Origin: Gammaproteobacteria bacterium
GTDB taxonomy: Bacteria > Pseudomonadota > Gammaproteobacteria > Pseudomonadales > Azotimanducaceae
NCBI GenBank assembly: GCA_016874135.1
Contig: VGVE01000004.1
Span: 1 to 64,000, forward strand
Reading direction: 5' to 3'
Length of the DNA stretch: 64,000 nucleotides
Positions 26,726 through 35,877 of the stretch are shown here, in pieces. The translations under genes were made by a program, and so were the position numbers. The notes under the pieces were generated by a model. It saw only the letters and a program-made list of their open reading frames with translations. It was not told the DNA's origin and did not search any database. Numbering within the stretch: position 1 is the stretch's first letter; the number at the start of each line of letters is the position of its first letter.

Positions 26726-27850
26726 TCAGGCTGCCTTTGGCAATGACGATAGATTGATGTGATAAAGCTCCGCGACGTTGGTACACAGGATGGCGCGGGT
26801 TTGTTCAGTCGTCAGGTGTTTCGTCTGTTGACCCAGCATTTCCTGGGACCATGGCCAGGTGGAGTCACTGTGCGGGAAATCATTGGCCCACATGAGACGC
26901 TTCCAGTTCATGTCATTGGCCTGTTTGAACGCCACCCAGTCATCCTGGAACGTCGTGTAGATGTGTTCGCGGAAATACTCGGACGGCAGCTTCGAGAGTT
27001 TCACACCTTTGCCGAGCCAGTTGATGTGGCGCTTGAAGGCGTGGTCCATGCGATAGAGGTAATGCGGCACCCAGCCCGCATCGGCTTCGACACAACACAC
27101 CTTGAGTGCGGGATAACGCTCGAACACGCCGCCGAAGATCAGCGTGCCCATGATGTCCTGGTTGCCGCGGATGATGCTGAGGAAACTGTTGAGACGCGGA
27201 CCCCGTACCGTGCCGCCCCCACGTGAAGTCAGAATATGGAACGACACCGGCAGGTCGAGCGCGATCGCCTCTTCCCACACCGGGTTCCAGATTTCGGAAT
27301 CGAAGTCTTCGGTACCGGGATTACCGGACATCATCACCCCACGCAAGCCCAGGCGTTTGATGTCCTTGAGGTCTGCAATGGTTGAAGCAGGGTCGGTGGC
27401 CGCCGTCTGACCACACCCGAGCAGACGATCCGGCGAGTGCGAGCAGTACTCGGCGATCCATCGGTTATAGGCGGCAAAACATGCATCCTTGTAGGCGAAG
27501 TCCTTGTGGTTGCAGAGCAACATGCCCACCGACGGATAAATCACTTCAGCGGCCACACCATCCCGGTCCTGCTCACCGAGTCGCGCAGTGGGATCCCACC
27601 CGCCGCGGTGCAGCGAGTCGAAAGACTCGCCACTTTCGTTGATTTCTTCCGGCTTCTTGCCCGCGGCCGCAATCAGGCTCATCGAAATGGGGCGGTCCAT
27701 GCCATCGATGACAAACAGGGCGCCATTCTCTTCCGAGTGCACCATGCGCGGCGCTTTGTCCTTCCACTTGGCGTCGATGTGGTTGATGTAGGTGTCGGGA
27801 TGTTCAGTGATGTGTGAGTCTGCCGAGATGACCGGAAATCCGAAGCCCAT
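26726..27850 (-). CDS. Amidohydrolase family protein (ACMSD-like, amidohydrolase-2)
   Basis: A 374-residue TIM-barrel metal enzyme. It starts MGFGFPVISADSHITEHPD; GGGGGAG 6 nt before ATG 27850 favours this over ATG 27877. SADSHI replaces the usual DxHxH start, as in many amidohydrolase-2 proteins that are decarboxylases or hydratases. Further family parts are GLRGVMMSGNPGTED, PVSFHILTSRGGG and MWANDFPHSDSTWPW, where the final Asp is the usual catalytic residue. It may decarboxylate or hydrolyse an acid that is passed on to the adjoining ThDP enzyme. The TonB receptor gene is divergent 230 bp away. Confidence 0.9.
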   Translation of the reverse strand: MGFGFPVISADSHITEHPDTYINHIDAKWKDKAPRMVHSEENGALFVIDGMDRPISMSLIAAAGKKPEEINESGESFDSLHRGGWDPTARLGEQDRDGVAAEVIYPSVGMLLCNHKDFAYKDACFAAYNRWIAEYCSHSPDRLLGCGQTAATDPASTIADLKDIKRLGLRGVMMSGNPGTEDFDSEIWNPVWEEAIALDLPVSFHILTSRGGGTVRGPRLNSFLSIIRGNQDIMGTLIFGGVFERYPALKVCCVEADAGWVPHYLYRMDHAFKRHINWLGKGVKLSKLPSEYFREHIYTTFQDDWVAFKQANDMNWKRLMWANDFPHSDSTWPWSQEMLGQQTKHLTTEQTRAILCTNVAELYHINLSSLPKAA

Positions 27851-28017
27851 GTGATTCTCCCCCAACGAGCCCCCCAACTATCAGGAGCCACCGGGCCAGC
27901 GTCAAGGCAGGTTTGCTCGACGCCAGCTCAGCCGCGACGAAGCAGCACGATCCGGTTCGTTGATTGGTCATGCAGACTTTAGTCACCAGACACGCAAACA
28001 GTCCCCGCGTCCGGTAC

Positions 28018-28046
28018 TGGCTTTATCGGCTCCACCTAAATATAAT
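28018..28046 (+). promoter_or_regulatory. Candidate sigma-70 promoter of the TonB receptor gene
   Basis: A perfect -10 hexamer TATAAT lies at 28041-28046. The best -35 at the right distance (17 bp) is TGGCTT at 28018-28023, which is weak. Start of transcription would be near 28053, about 27 nt before the preferred ATG at 28080. The AT-rich run here stands out from the GC-rich surroundings. An activator may compensate for the poor -35. Confidence 0.5.
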
Positions 28047-28079
28047 TACTGCCCGTAAATTTGCCACATGGAGAACAGG

Positions 28080-30539
28080 ATGCGAATCCTATTGAGCGCA
28101 CTGTGTGCGCTAACCGTAATGGGCATGCCCATCAATTCAGTCGCCGAAGAGGCCGCTGCTGCACCGAAGGACCAGGTTGTTGAAGAAATCCTCGTGGTTG
28201 CACGATTCGAAGAAGAGTCCCTTCAGGACACCACCGTCGCCGTGACCGCGCTCGACCAGGAAACGCTCGATAACTTCCGGATCGACGAAGCGGCTGACCT
28301 GATCAGTCGAATTCCCGCGCTCAACGTCTCCACCGGCGGATCGGGCGCAGGTGCACAGATCACTCTGCGAGGTATTGGCTCCTCATTCATTTCGAACGCA
28401 TTCGATTCCGCCATCGCGCTAAACTACGACGGTGTCTCGGTTAGCACGCAGCGCCTGCTGCAGGCCGCGTTCTTTGACGTGGAGCAGGTTGCCGTTCTGA
28501 AAGGACCGCAGTCCTTGTACTTCGGCAAGGCAGCCTCGGCAGGTGTGATGACGCTGCGCTCCGCCAACCCCACGGACGAATGGGAATCGAGCGCCAAGTT
28601 CTCGTACGAGACCGAAGAGGTCGGAGTCACACTCGGTGGACATGTGTCGGGACCGATCAGTGAAACCCTGGGATTCAGACTTGCCGCCGAGCACCAGGAT
28701 ATCGACGAATACGTGAAGATTGCCGAAGGTAACCCGACTACACGGAGGGACCGGGGTCTGGACAACCTCATCGCGCGCGCAACGCTGCAGTGGGAGCCCG
28801 ACGATCGCCTCAGCGCTACGCTAAAAGTTGATTACAACAAGCAGCGTTCAGACACTCTGAACGGCCGTCTCGACATCTTCTGTGGACGCAACGGCCCAGA
28901 TCCGTCGGTGCTGCTGGGCGGCGCTTTGACCGGTGGCGGTATTCCCGGCATTGACCTCTTTTTGCCGACCCATGATTGCGACATCAAGGACGGTAAATTC
29001 ACCGGACCCGATGCAAACGCCCTGCTTGATCAGTTGCCCGCCGGTTCGCCCGGTGAAGGCCGCAACTTCCTGCTCGCCTACAACGATACGGAAACGTGGT
29101 TCACCCGATTGGCAATGGACTACGCGCTGACTGACAGCCTCGATGTGTCGCTGCTCGTGGGTTACGTGGATTTGGAAAATGAATACAACGATACCTTCAA
29201 CTCCACGGGTCGCAATCCGAACGGCTCCGCCGCCGGTTTGCCCGCACCCTTCGAGAACACGCTCAAACAGCTGTCCATCGAAACCCGATTGGCCAGCAAT
29301 TTTGAGGGTCCCTTCAACTTCTACATCGGCGCGTTCTGGGAAGACCGCGACATCGGACACCGCACATCGCAGAACGCATTCAACCCGTCACTGCTCGGCG
29401 TCTTCGGTCCCCCGTTTGGCCGGGACGTCGTAACAGGCGCAACGTTCGATTGGCTTGCCGACCGTCCGATCGACGCGGAAGCCCTGTCCTTCTTCACCAG
29501 TGCTGATCTTGAGCTTGGTGAAAAGTGGTTGCTGACCGGTGGTGTGCGCTGGACCGATGAGAAGAAGAGCACGTCGACGGCGTTCCCCTTCGTTCACTCC
29601 GGTGTGGTCGCGATCTTTGGCACGGTAACAACCGGCTTCCAGAGTCCGGACGTCAAATTCAAGGACGACAACGTTTCACCCGAGCTTACGTTGCGGTACT
29701 TCATCAACGACGACATGTCTGTGTATGCCGCCTACAAAACCGGATTCAAGTCGGGCGGTGTCGACAACAACACGCTCCCCACCGGCAGCGTCGTGGGCCT
29801 GATCTCTCCGAACCCGGCCGTACGAGAAGCGGCCGAAGCCCTGCTCAGGTTCGAGTCTGAAGAGAGTGAGGGCTTCGAAGTAGGTCTCAGGTCCCAGTGG
29901 CTTGATCGTGCACTGACCATCAACGCCACTGCGTTCCGCTATGTCTACGAGAACCAGCAGGTTCAGCAGTTCGATCCAGCCGTGTTTGCATTCCGGACAT
30001 TCAACGCCGGTGAAGTTACGACCGCCGGACTAGAAGTCGACTTCTTCTGGGCAACCCAGGTGCAAGGCCTGAGTTTCTCCGGATCGTGGGCATATCTGGA
30101 TTCCGAAATCACTGGCGCCCTGGCAAGCCCGGGAGGCAGTCTGAAGGGACGTGATGCCGGTTTCTCGCCGGAGTTTTCCGGCAACCTGGCGATCAACTGG
30201 GACTTCAACCTTGGCGACTCGCTGATGCTGCGCATCAGCCCGAACTTCGCCTACAAGGGAGAGTACTTCGTCGGTGGCGCTTCACCGCGTGAGTTCGACC
30301 CGGTTACCAATCCGCTCGGCGACCTTGTCCAGGACGCCTACACGACAATCGACCTGAACGTCTCGCTGTTCGCGCCCGATGAGGCCTGGCGAATCTCCCT
30401 GATTGCGCGAAACCTGACGGACGAGCAGTACTTTACCTTTGCAGGTCCTGCCCCCTTCAGACCGGCAACGGGTGATGATCAACTGGTCGGCTTTGGCCGC
30501 GGCCAGCAGATCTTCCTGGAAGCCGCTCTCCGCTTCTGA
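28080..30539 (+). CDS. TonB-dependent outer-membrane receptor
   Basis: An 819-residue receptor from ATG 28080, preferred over ATG 28068 because GGAG (28070-28073) is 6 nt upstream. It has a signal peptide (MRILLSALCALTVMGMPINS), a TonB-box-like VEEILVVAR, a plug domain (about 50-160, with LRGIGSSF, LKGPQSLYFGKAASAGV) and a 22-strand barrel with a terminal aromatic, ending EAALRF. Such receptors import siderophores, cobalamin, sugars or hydrophobic compounds. It lies divergent from the amidohydrolase and ThDP genes, so the substrate may be what those enzymes handle. A hairpin terminator follows. Confidence 0.95.
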   Translation: MRILLSALCALTVMGMPINSVAEEAAAAPKDQVVEEILVVARFEEESLQDTTVAVTALDQETLDNFRIDEAADLISRIPALNVSTGGSGAGAQITLRGIGSSFISNAFDSAIALNYDGVSVSTQRLLQAAFFDVEQVAVLKGPQSLYFGKAASAGVMTLRSANPTDEWESSAKFSYETEEVGVTLGGHVSGPISETLGFRLAAEHQDIDEYVKIAEGNPTTRRDRGLDNLIARATLQWEPDDRLSATLKVDYNKQRSDTLNGRLDIFCGRNGPDPSVLLGGALTGGGIPGIDLFLPTHDCDIKDGKFTGPDANALLDQLPAGSPGEGRNFLLAYNDTETWFTRLAMDYALTDSLDVSLLVGYVDLENEYNDTFNSTGRNPNGSAAGLPAPFENTLKQLSIETRLASNFEGPFNFYIGAFWEDRDIGHRTSQNAFNPSLLGVFGPPFGRDVVTGATFDWLADRPIDAEALSFFTSADLELGEKWLLTGGVRWTDEKKSTSTAFPFVHSGVVAIFGTVTTGFQSPDVKFKDDNVSPELTLRYFINDDMSVYAAYKTGFKSGGVDNNTLPTGSVVGLISPNPAVREAAEALLRFESEESEGFEVGLRSQWLDRALTINATAFRYVYENQQVQQFDPAVFAFRTFNAGEVTTAGLEVDFFWATQVQGLSFSGSWAYLDSEITGALASPGGSLKGRDAGFSPEFSGNLAINWDFNLGDSLMLRISPNFAYKGEYFVGGASPREFDPVTNPLGDLVQDAYTTIDLNVSLFAPDEAWRISLIARNLTDEQYFTFAGPAPFRPATGDDQLVGFGRGQQIFLEAALRF

Positions 30540-30564
30540 TTGCACTTCCAAGTGCTCTTGCGAC

Positions 30565-30591
30565 AACACCCCGGGCTCAACCCGGGGTGTT
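30565..30591 (+). terminator. Hairpin terminator after the TonB receptor gene
   Basis: AACACCCCGGG pairs perfectly with CCCGGGGTGTT across a CTCAA loop, giving an 11-bp GC-rich stem 25 nt after the receptor stop. No T tract follows, so it may depend on Rho or serve as a 3' end stabiliser. Confidence 0.75.
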
Positions 30592-30687
30592 GATCGCTCA
30601 AGCCATTCCTCCTCAGTCGGCACTTCTGGACGCAGCTGCGAATCCTTTGCAGCATGTGTAAAACAACTCCACATGAGGATTCACACC

Positions 30688-31158
30688 ATGGCTATCACCG
30701 AAGGCAAAGCCGCTCCCGCATTCACCCTCCCCGACCAGGACGGGAACACCGTCAGTCTCAAAGACCTGAAGGGCAAGAAGGTCATCCTGTACTTCTACCC
30801 GAAAGACGATACGCCCGGCTGTACAAAGGAAGCCTGCGGCTTTCGTGATTCCTGGTCGGAGATCGAAGCCGCAGGATGCACGGTACTCGGTGTTTCTCCT
30901 GACAAACCCGAACGCCATCTGAAGTTCAGGGCCAAGTACGATCTGCCCTTCACCCTGCTCTCTGATCCTGAACACACGATGCTTGAGAAGTACGGCGCCT
31001 GGGGCGAAAAGCTGATGTACGGCAAGCCGGTCACCGGCGTGATTAGATCAACGGCGCTCATTGGTGAAGACGGCAAGGTGCTCAAACACTGGGCCAAGGT
31101 CGCCAAGGCGGAGGCGCATCCAGCACAGGTTCTCGAGCACCTCAAGAACATGGATTGA
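30688..31158 (+). CDS. bcp: Peroxiredoxin Bcp/PrxQ type (thioredoxin-dependent thiol peroxidase)
   Basis: A 156-residue peroxiredoxin that reduces hydroperoxides using thioredoxin. The active segment FYPKDDTPGCTKEACGF contains the peroxidatic Cys and, five residues on, the resolving Cys of the two-Cys Bcp branch. Downstream TGVIRSTALIGEDGKVL is characteristic. The frame is open far upstream, but ATG 30688 has GAGGA 8 nt before it and starts at the usual Bcp N-terminus (MAITEGKAAPAFTLPDQDG). It is between the receptor terminator and the LLM gene. A hairpin follows the stop and covers the next SD. Confidence 0.95.
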   Translation: MAITEGKAAPAFTLPDQDGNTVSLKDLKGKKVILYFYPKDDTPGCTKEACGFRDSWSEIEAAGCTVLGVSPDKPERHLKFRAKYDLPFTLLSDPEHTMLEKYGAWGEKLMYGKPVTGVIRSTALIGEDGKVLKHWAKVAKAEAHPAQVLEHLKNMD

Positions 31159-31192
31159 ACGGGTCTTACGGGACGGTGGCCGACGCAGGAGG

Positions 31193-31228
31193 CCCTGTGC
31201 CAAACTCCCCTCGCACGGCACAGGGGAG
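31193..31228 (+). promoter_or_regulatory. 9-bp hairpin that covers the SD of the LLM oxidoreductase gene
   Basis: CCCTGTGCC (31193-31201) pairs perfectly with GGCACAGGG (31217-31225) across a 15-nt loop. The 3' arm overlaps the only good SD, GGGGAG (31223-31228), 5 nt before ATG 31234. The structure could end bcp transcription, or hide the SD and throttle translation of the LLM gene. Confidence 0.55.
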
Positions 31229-31233
31229 AGCAC

Positions 31234-32469
31234 ATGAAATTCGGCGTCTTTTACGAACACCAGTTACCACGCGATTGGGACCAGTTCAGCGAACACCGTC
31301 TGATCAAGAACTCACTCGATCAGATCGCCCTCGCTGACCAGCTCGGTTTTGACTACGCCTGGGAAGTGGAACATCACTTCCTCGAAGAGTATTCCCACTC
31401 CGCAGCGCCGGAGGTGTTTCTCGCTGCTGCCAGTCAGCGGACGAAAAACATCCGTTTGGGTCACGGCATCATCCAGCTGACCACCAACCATCCGGCACGT
31501 GTTGCGGAAAAAGTCGCGACCCTCGATCTCGTCTCCGACGGGCGTGTCGAACTTGGCTTGGGTGAAGGGTCATCCGTCACTGAGCTGCATCCGTTCAACC
31601 TGCGCTTTCGCGACAAGCGCGAGATCTGGGAAGACGCGGTGCGCTGCACGCTGCCCATGTTCTACAACCACGGCTGGGAATATGAAGGTAAATACTTCCA
31701 CTTTCCCAAGCGTGCAGTGATTCCAAAGCCGCTGCAGAAACCGCACCCGCCACTGTGGGTCGCCTGTTCCCAGCTCGACACCATCAAGTACACCGCACAC
31801 CGCGGCATGGGCGCGCTGTGTTTCAAGTTCGTCGATCTCAATTCTGCGCGCGCCTGGGTGAACGCCTACTACAACACCTACCTCAATCACCTCGAAAAAC
31901 TCACGGACTACCAGACCAACCCGAACATCGCTGTGGTGGGTGGTTTCATGTGTGCAAAGACCGATGAAGAGGCGTGGCAGAAAGCCGATGGCTGGACGTT
32001 CTTCCAGTTCGCGCTTTCCCTGTACAACAAGGAAGGCCCCTTCGAGCCCGGTGAGATGAACATCTGGAAACGCTATGAAGAATGGCGGCAGACCCCTGCG
32101 GGGCAGAGACGTTCAGGCTCTGAGCTCATAGGTTCGCCAGAAACGATCCGTCAGCGCCTGCGCGAGCTGCGAGATGCCAACGTCGACCAGGTGATCCTGC
32201 TCAACCAGGCGGGGAAGAACACGCACGAAGACATTTGCGAGAGCCTCGAACTCTTTGCCAAGGAAGTCATGCCTGAGTTCCACGATGAGGAGTCGCACCA
32301 TCAGGCGTGGAAGAAGAAGGTGCTCAACCGCGAAATCGTGCTCGAAGACATTGACACCGAGCCGTTCAATTTCGCGCGCGGGCGTGAGCCGTCCAAGAGA
32401 GCGACTGGCGAAGAGCGCGACATGATCGCTGGTGTAACCGGTCGTCGCGCATCGGAAAAAGTCTCCTGA
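31234..32469 (+). CDS. LLM class (luciferase-like) flavin-dependent oxidoreductase
   Basis: A 411-residue TIM-barrel flavin monooxygenase of the bacterial-luciferase group. It begins MKFGVFYEHQLPRDW; family parts include YAWEVEHHFLEEYSHS, NIRLGHGIIQLTTNHPARVAEKVATLD (in pieces) and GRVELGLGEGSS. It would hydroxylate or oxidise a substrate using reduced FMN from a separate reductase. The C-terminal 40 residues (after DIDTEPFNFARG) are charged and variable. Bcp precedes it by 75 nt and a serine hydrolase follows by 47 nt, all on the plus strand. An SD-covering hairpin suggests control of translation. Confidence 0.93.
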   Translation: MKFGVFYEHQLPRDWDQFSEHRLIKNSLDQIALADQLGFDYAWEVEHHFLEEYSHSAAPEVFLAAASQRTKNIRLGHGIIQLTTNHPARVAEKVATLDLVSDGRVELGLGEGSSVTELHPFNLRFRDKREIWEDAVRCTLPMFYNHGWEYEGKYFHFPKRAVIPKPLQKPHPPLWVACSQLDTIKYTAHRGMGALCFKFVDLNSARAWVNAYYNTYLNHLEKLTDYQTNPNIAVVGGFMCAKTDEEAWQKADGWTFFQFALSLYNKEGPFEPGEMNIWKRYEEWRQTPAGQRRSGSELIGSPETIRQRLRELRDANVDQVILLNQAGKNTHEDICESLELFAKEVMPEFHDEESHHQAWKKKVLNREIVLEDIDTEPFNFARGREPSKRATGEERDMIAGVTGRRASEKVS

Positions 32470-32516
32470 ATTCCGTTTCGATAAATCGACAAACAGAGAA
32501 CCCGTTGGAGTCATTC

Positions 32517-33887
32517 ATGAAATCGTTTCGTGTTCCGCTGACCTTTGTAGCCCTGCTGCTGGCGCTGCTGGCTTCAGCCACCCAGGCCCGGGATCTGCTG
32601 GAAGTGAAACCTGCCGCGGAAGGGTTTTCCGCGGAACGCCTCGCACGTATCGACGGCTACATGGAACAGGCCGTGAAAGACGGTGTGATGGTCGGTGGCC
32701 AGGGGCTCATCGCCCGTAACGGCAACATCGTCTATAACGAAGCCTGGGGTGATCGCGACGGCGAGAAGAACCTGCCGATGGAAGAGGACACCATCCATCG
32801 CATCTACTCGATGTCGAAGCCGATTACCGGTGTCGCCCTGATGATTCTCTACGAAGAAGGCAAGTTCCTGCTGAACGAGCCGGTGGCGAAGTACCTGCCG
32901 GAACTCGCCAATCTGCAGGTCGCACTGTCGACCGCAGACGGTGGTGTCACCGCCGTCAGCGATGGCACGCAGAGCAGTTCATCCGGCGAAGGTGATACAG
33001 CAGCCGTAGGTAAGACTCGCGCGCCTGCTCGTCAGCCGACTATCCGTGATCTGATGACCCACACAGCTGGGTTTACCTACGGCGTGTTCGGCGACACCGA
33101 AGTCGACAAGCTCTACCGTGAGTCGCGCATTCTCCAGCATCCGGATCTCACCGACTTCGTCACCAAACTCGGCAAAATCCCGCTGCAGTACGAACCAGGC
33201 ACCCGCTGGCACTACTCAGTTTCCGTCGATGTACAAGGCGCGCTGGTAGAACGGCTCGCAGGCATGTCATTCGGCAAGTTCCTGGAGACCCGCCTCTTCA
33301 AACCGCTGGGCATGGAGGACACTTCGTTCGTCGTACCCAAGCGCAAGCTGAAGCGCCTGGCGCAGCTCTATACCCAGGAAGGCACGCCAGGTGAGATGGG
33401 CACCGCATTCCGCACCCGGGTCAACTCCTCCAAACTCGTTCCGGCTCCTGCGGGTGTGAGCGCCGGTTACATGGAAGGCGCTACCTTCGAAGGTGGCGGC
33501 GGTGGCCTCGTGTCCACCACTTCGGACTATCTCAAGTTCTGCCAGATGATGCTGAACGGTGGCGAGCTCAACGGCACCCGTATTCTGTCACCCAACACAG
33601 TCGCGCTCATGAGTCGCGATCATCTGGGTGAGATCCAGATGGGCTTCGCACGCGCCGGTGTCGGCTTCGGTCTCGACTTCGCCGTGGTGGAAGATGCAGG
33701 CCTTGCCGGTGAGTCCGGGTCTGACGGCGAATACAACTGGGGCGGCGCTGCCGGCACCCGTTTCTGGATCGACCCGAAAGAGAATGTCATCGGCATCTTC
33801 ATGGTGCAGAGCATTCCGCATCGCACGACGCTGGCATCGCACTTCAAGACTTTGGTGTATCAGGCGATGGAGACTTCGCGGGACTGA
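32517..33887 (+). CDS. Serine hydrolase of the class C beta-lactamase family, exported
   Basis: A 456-residue protein. ATG 32517 is preferred: GGAG is 6 nt upstream and a clean signal peptide follows (MKSFRVPLTFVALLLALLA, cleavage near TQA). The SxxK nucleophile motif is SMSKP (in RIYSMSKPITGVALM), and YSVS in WHYSVSVDVQG stands for the Tyr motif. A Ser/Gly-rich insert (SDGTQSSSSGEGDTAAVG) sits between the first two motifs. Such proteins are usually esterases, peptidases or transesterases rather than true beta-lactamases. It acts in the periplasm. A terminator hairpin follows. Confidence 0.92.
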   Translation: MKSFRVPLTFVALLLALLASATQARDLLEVKPAAEGFSAERLARIDGYMEQAVKDGVMVGGQGLIARNGNIVYNEAWGDRDGEKNLPMEEDTIHRIYSMSKPITGVALMILYEEGKFLLNEPVAKYLPELANLQVALSTADGGVTAVSDGTQSSSSGEGDTAAVGKTRAPARQPTIRDLMTHTAGFTYGVFGDTEVDKLYRESRILQHPDLTDFVTKLGKIPLQYEPGTRWHYSVSVDVQGALVERLAGMSFGKFLETRLFKPLGMEDTSFVVPKRKLKRLAQLYTQEGTPGEMGTAFRTRVNSSKLVPAPAGVSAGYMEGATFEGGGGGLVSTTSDYLKFCQMMLNGGELNGTRILSPNTVALMSRDHLGEIQMGFARAGVGFGLDFAVVEDAGLAGESGSDGEYNWGGAAGTRFWIDPKENVIGIFMVQSIPHRTTLASHFKTLVYQAMETSRD

Positions 33888-33918
33888 TACTCGCGTCGCG
33901 CCCATTGAAGGTCTCAAC

Positions 33919-33940
33919 GAGCCCGGGGTTGCCCGGGCTC
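33919..33940. terminator. Bidirectional hairpin between convergent genes
   Basis: GAGCCCGGG pairs with CCCGGGCTC across a GTTG loop, 32 nt after the serine hydrolase stop and 30 nt after the truncated LysR stop on the other strand. Its position suits termination from both sides. Confidence 0.7.
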
Positions 33941-33969
33941 ACATCCCCCTCAGCATCCCCAAGACACTG

Positions 33970-34617
33970 TCAGTTCACCAACATCCCGCTTCTGCCTGAC
34001 CCGCCTCCTCCCTGATAGTTCCATGGCGCCGACTGCATCGCCCGCGCCCGGATGCACGCCTCCAGCACCTCGATACGCCGGTTCACCTCCTTGCCGCGCG
34101 GAGTCACCATCCAGAGCGGCAAGGAACCGACCTGATCCGGTAACACCTGCACGAGAAGCCCCTGCTGAATATGCCGGGCAACGATAAGCTGCGGCAGCCA
34201 GGTGACACCCATCGACTCCAGCGCCAGCTGGCGCGCCAGAGAAGTTTCGTTGGTCACGAGACGGATCTCCGGAATCACTTCTCGCAGCGAAGGCGGAGCG
34301 TAAAGCTGCCAGTCAAACAGGTCACACAATACAAAGTCGTCCTTCGCCAACGCCGTAGCGTCCTCAGGTGGCCCGCGCCTCGCGAGATAGGCGGGGCTTG
34401 CACAGAGCACCAGATCGAGTGAACCCAGAGTGCGCACCTGTCGCTGGCTCACCGGCTCCGCGCCATGGATCACGATCAGGTCGACGTCGACTTCATCGAT
34501 CACGACATCACCCGCAAGCACCTGGGCATCCAGGGTGATGCCGGGATAACGCTGCAGGAATTCCGCCAGCAGCTCGATCCCAGCAGGCGTGCTCGCCCGC
34601 CATTCGACCATGGCCAA
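33970..34617 (-). pseudogene. LysR-type regulator lacking its DNA-binding domain
   Basis: The frame gives 215 residues that match only the LysR effector-binding domain: STPAGIELLAEFLQRYPGITLDAQVL (in two pieces), DVDLIVIHGAEPV, LVLCASPAYLARRGPP and MVTPRGKEVNRRIEVLEACIR. The first 80-90 residues with the winged HTH are absent, and the region where they should lie is occupied by the end of the SDR gene 6 nt upstream. The frame stays open for a few codons before ATG 34617, up to the junction. It is probably a 5'-deleted gene, unable to bind DNA. Confidence 0.72.
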
Positions 34618-34623
34618 CTGATC

Positions 34624-35457
34624 TCAACAAAGGTTCAGTGCTGCAAAGGCGGCATTCAATTCGCGGTGCCGCGCGTTCACATCGTCGAGAATGTACGCCT
34701 GGGTCGGGATGAAGAAGAGCCCCTTCGCCAGCCCTTCGAGGGCAATCCGCCCGCACTCATCGCAGGAAATGAAGCGTTGCCGCAGCATCTTCTCCGCATG
34801 TGGTGGGATGACCTGGTGCAATGGATCATCCACACCAGCTTTTTCGAGCGCGTCAAACGTCGATTTCAGGCTCTCCGTCAGCACCGGGCCCGGCATCAAC
34901 ACACTCACGGACACACCCGTGCCCTGCAACTCGTAACGCAGCCACTCCGCGGTGACCAGCAGCGCGTGTTTGGTTGCGCCATAGATACCCATCTTCAACT
35001 CGGCATTATCCGGTGGCATCACGAGCGAGTTTTCCGAACCGGTGAACATGATGTGGCCTGCACCACGGCGCGCCCGGATCCGCTTTACGAAGGCTTGAGT
35101 GAGCCACAGATTGCCGAAGTGGTTCAGCTCGAACTGGCCGGTTACGTCCGATGGTGTGCATTCGAGGAGAGGCTTCATGAGCCCCGCCCCGGCATTGGCG
35201 AAAATCATATCGAGCTGCCCTTCCCGCGCGAAGATGTCGTCGAGTAGGTCCTCGGACGCGGCTGCATCCGTAACATCTGCACGCACACGCCTGACGCTGC
35301 CGAGCGCCGCAAGCTCTTTTGCCGTTGCATTGCCCACCGCATCATCGAGATTGGTGAAGACCACACGCGCACCCGCGAGCAGACATTGCCTCGCGATGCC
35401 TTTGCCGATGCCCTGGGCACCACCCGTGACCAGCACGGTCTTGCCGTTCACGTTCAT
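34624..35457 (-). CDS. Short-chain dehydrogenase/reductase (SDR)
   Basis: A 277-residue classical SDR. The nucleotide-binding TGGAQGIGKGIA is near the start, NAGAG is at about 95, and the catalytic set is the Ser in MFTGSENSL and the YGATK pair (Tyr and Lys). It would oxidise an alcohol or reduce a ketone with NAD(P)H. The C-terminal AALNLC ends right at the LysR fragment, only 6 nt away, so the deletion that removed the LysR HTH may have ended here. It lies 33 nt after the Dabb gene, which precedes it on the same strand. Confidence 0.93.
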   Translation of the reverse strand: MNVNGKTVLVTGGAQGIGKGIARQCLLAGARVVFTNLDDAVGNATAKELAALGSVRRVRADVTDAAASEDLLDDIFAREGQLDMIFANAGAGLMKPLLECTPSDVTGQFELNHFGNLWLTQAFVKRIRARRGAGHIMFTGSENSLVMPPDNAELKMGIYGATKHALLVTAEWLRYELQGTGVSVSVLMPGPVLTESLKSTFDALEKAGVDDPLHQVIPPHAEKMLRQRFISCDECGRIALEGLAKGLFFIPTQAYILDDVNARHRELNAAFAALNLC

Positions 35458-35490
35458 GTCAGTACTCCTTGGACTTCCTCAGCTGGGAGA

Positions 35491-35787
35491 TCAGGGCTGA
35501 AACGCGTACTGCACCGCCGCGCGGGCTGATATCGCCGGCAGCAGATGTCCCTGGATCAGATCGAGATGCATCGGGTACGACGCGTAAGTGAGATAGTCTT
35601 CCCGGCTCTCGAAATCCGCGACGACCACGTGGTCCCAATTGCCCTCCCGCAGTCCCGCATCCGGACCATGGGCGAAGGCTTTCACGAAAGGCAGCGCCGC
35701 GAGCCCATCGAGTTTTTCGAACAGCACGGCGCGCGCTTCCGCTGTGGTTTCTGGCTTCCATTTGAACATGACACAATGGCGGAACAT
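35491..35787 (-). CDS. Dabb (stress-responsive A/B barrel) family protein
   Basis: A 98-residue dimeric ferredoxin-like barrel protein. It starts MFRHCVMFKWKPETT, with the family HxVxFKW pattern, followed by HGPDAGLREGNWDHVVVADF and a conserved YLTYASYPMHLD. Members are small cofactorless enzymes or scavengers. It is divergent from the enoyl-CoA hydratase at 35878, with the shared promoter region of 90 bp in between. It probably forms an operon with the SDR gene. Confidence 0.9.
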   Translation of the reverse strand: MFRHCVMFKWKPETTAEARAVLFEKLDGLAALPFVKAFAHGPDAGLREGNWDHVVVADFESREDYLTYASYPMHLDLIQGHLLPAISARAAVQYAFQP

Positions 35788-35877
35788 TCACTGATCCTGG
35801 CTCTGGAGTTAGGATCGGGACGTTAGCGGGTTGATCCACAAATGTCGAAGCGAAACCGGTAAATCAGGGGAGAACAG

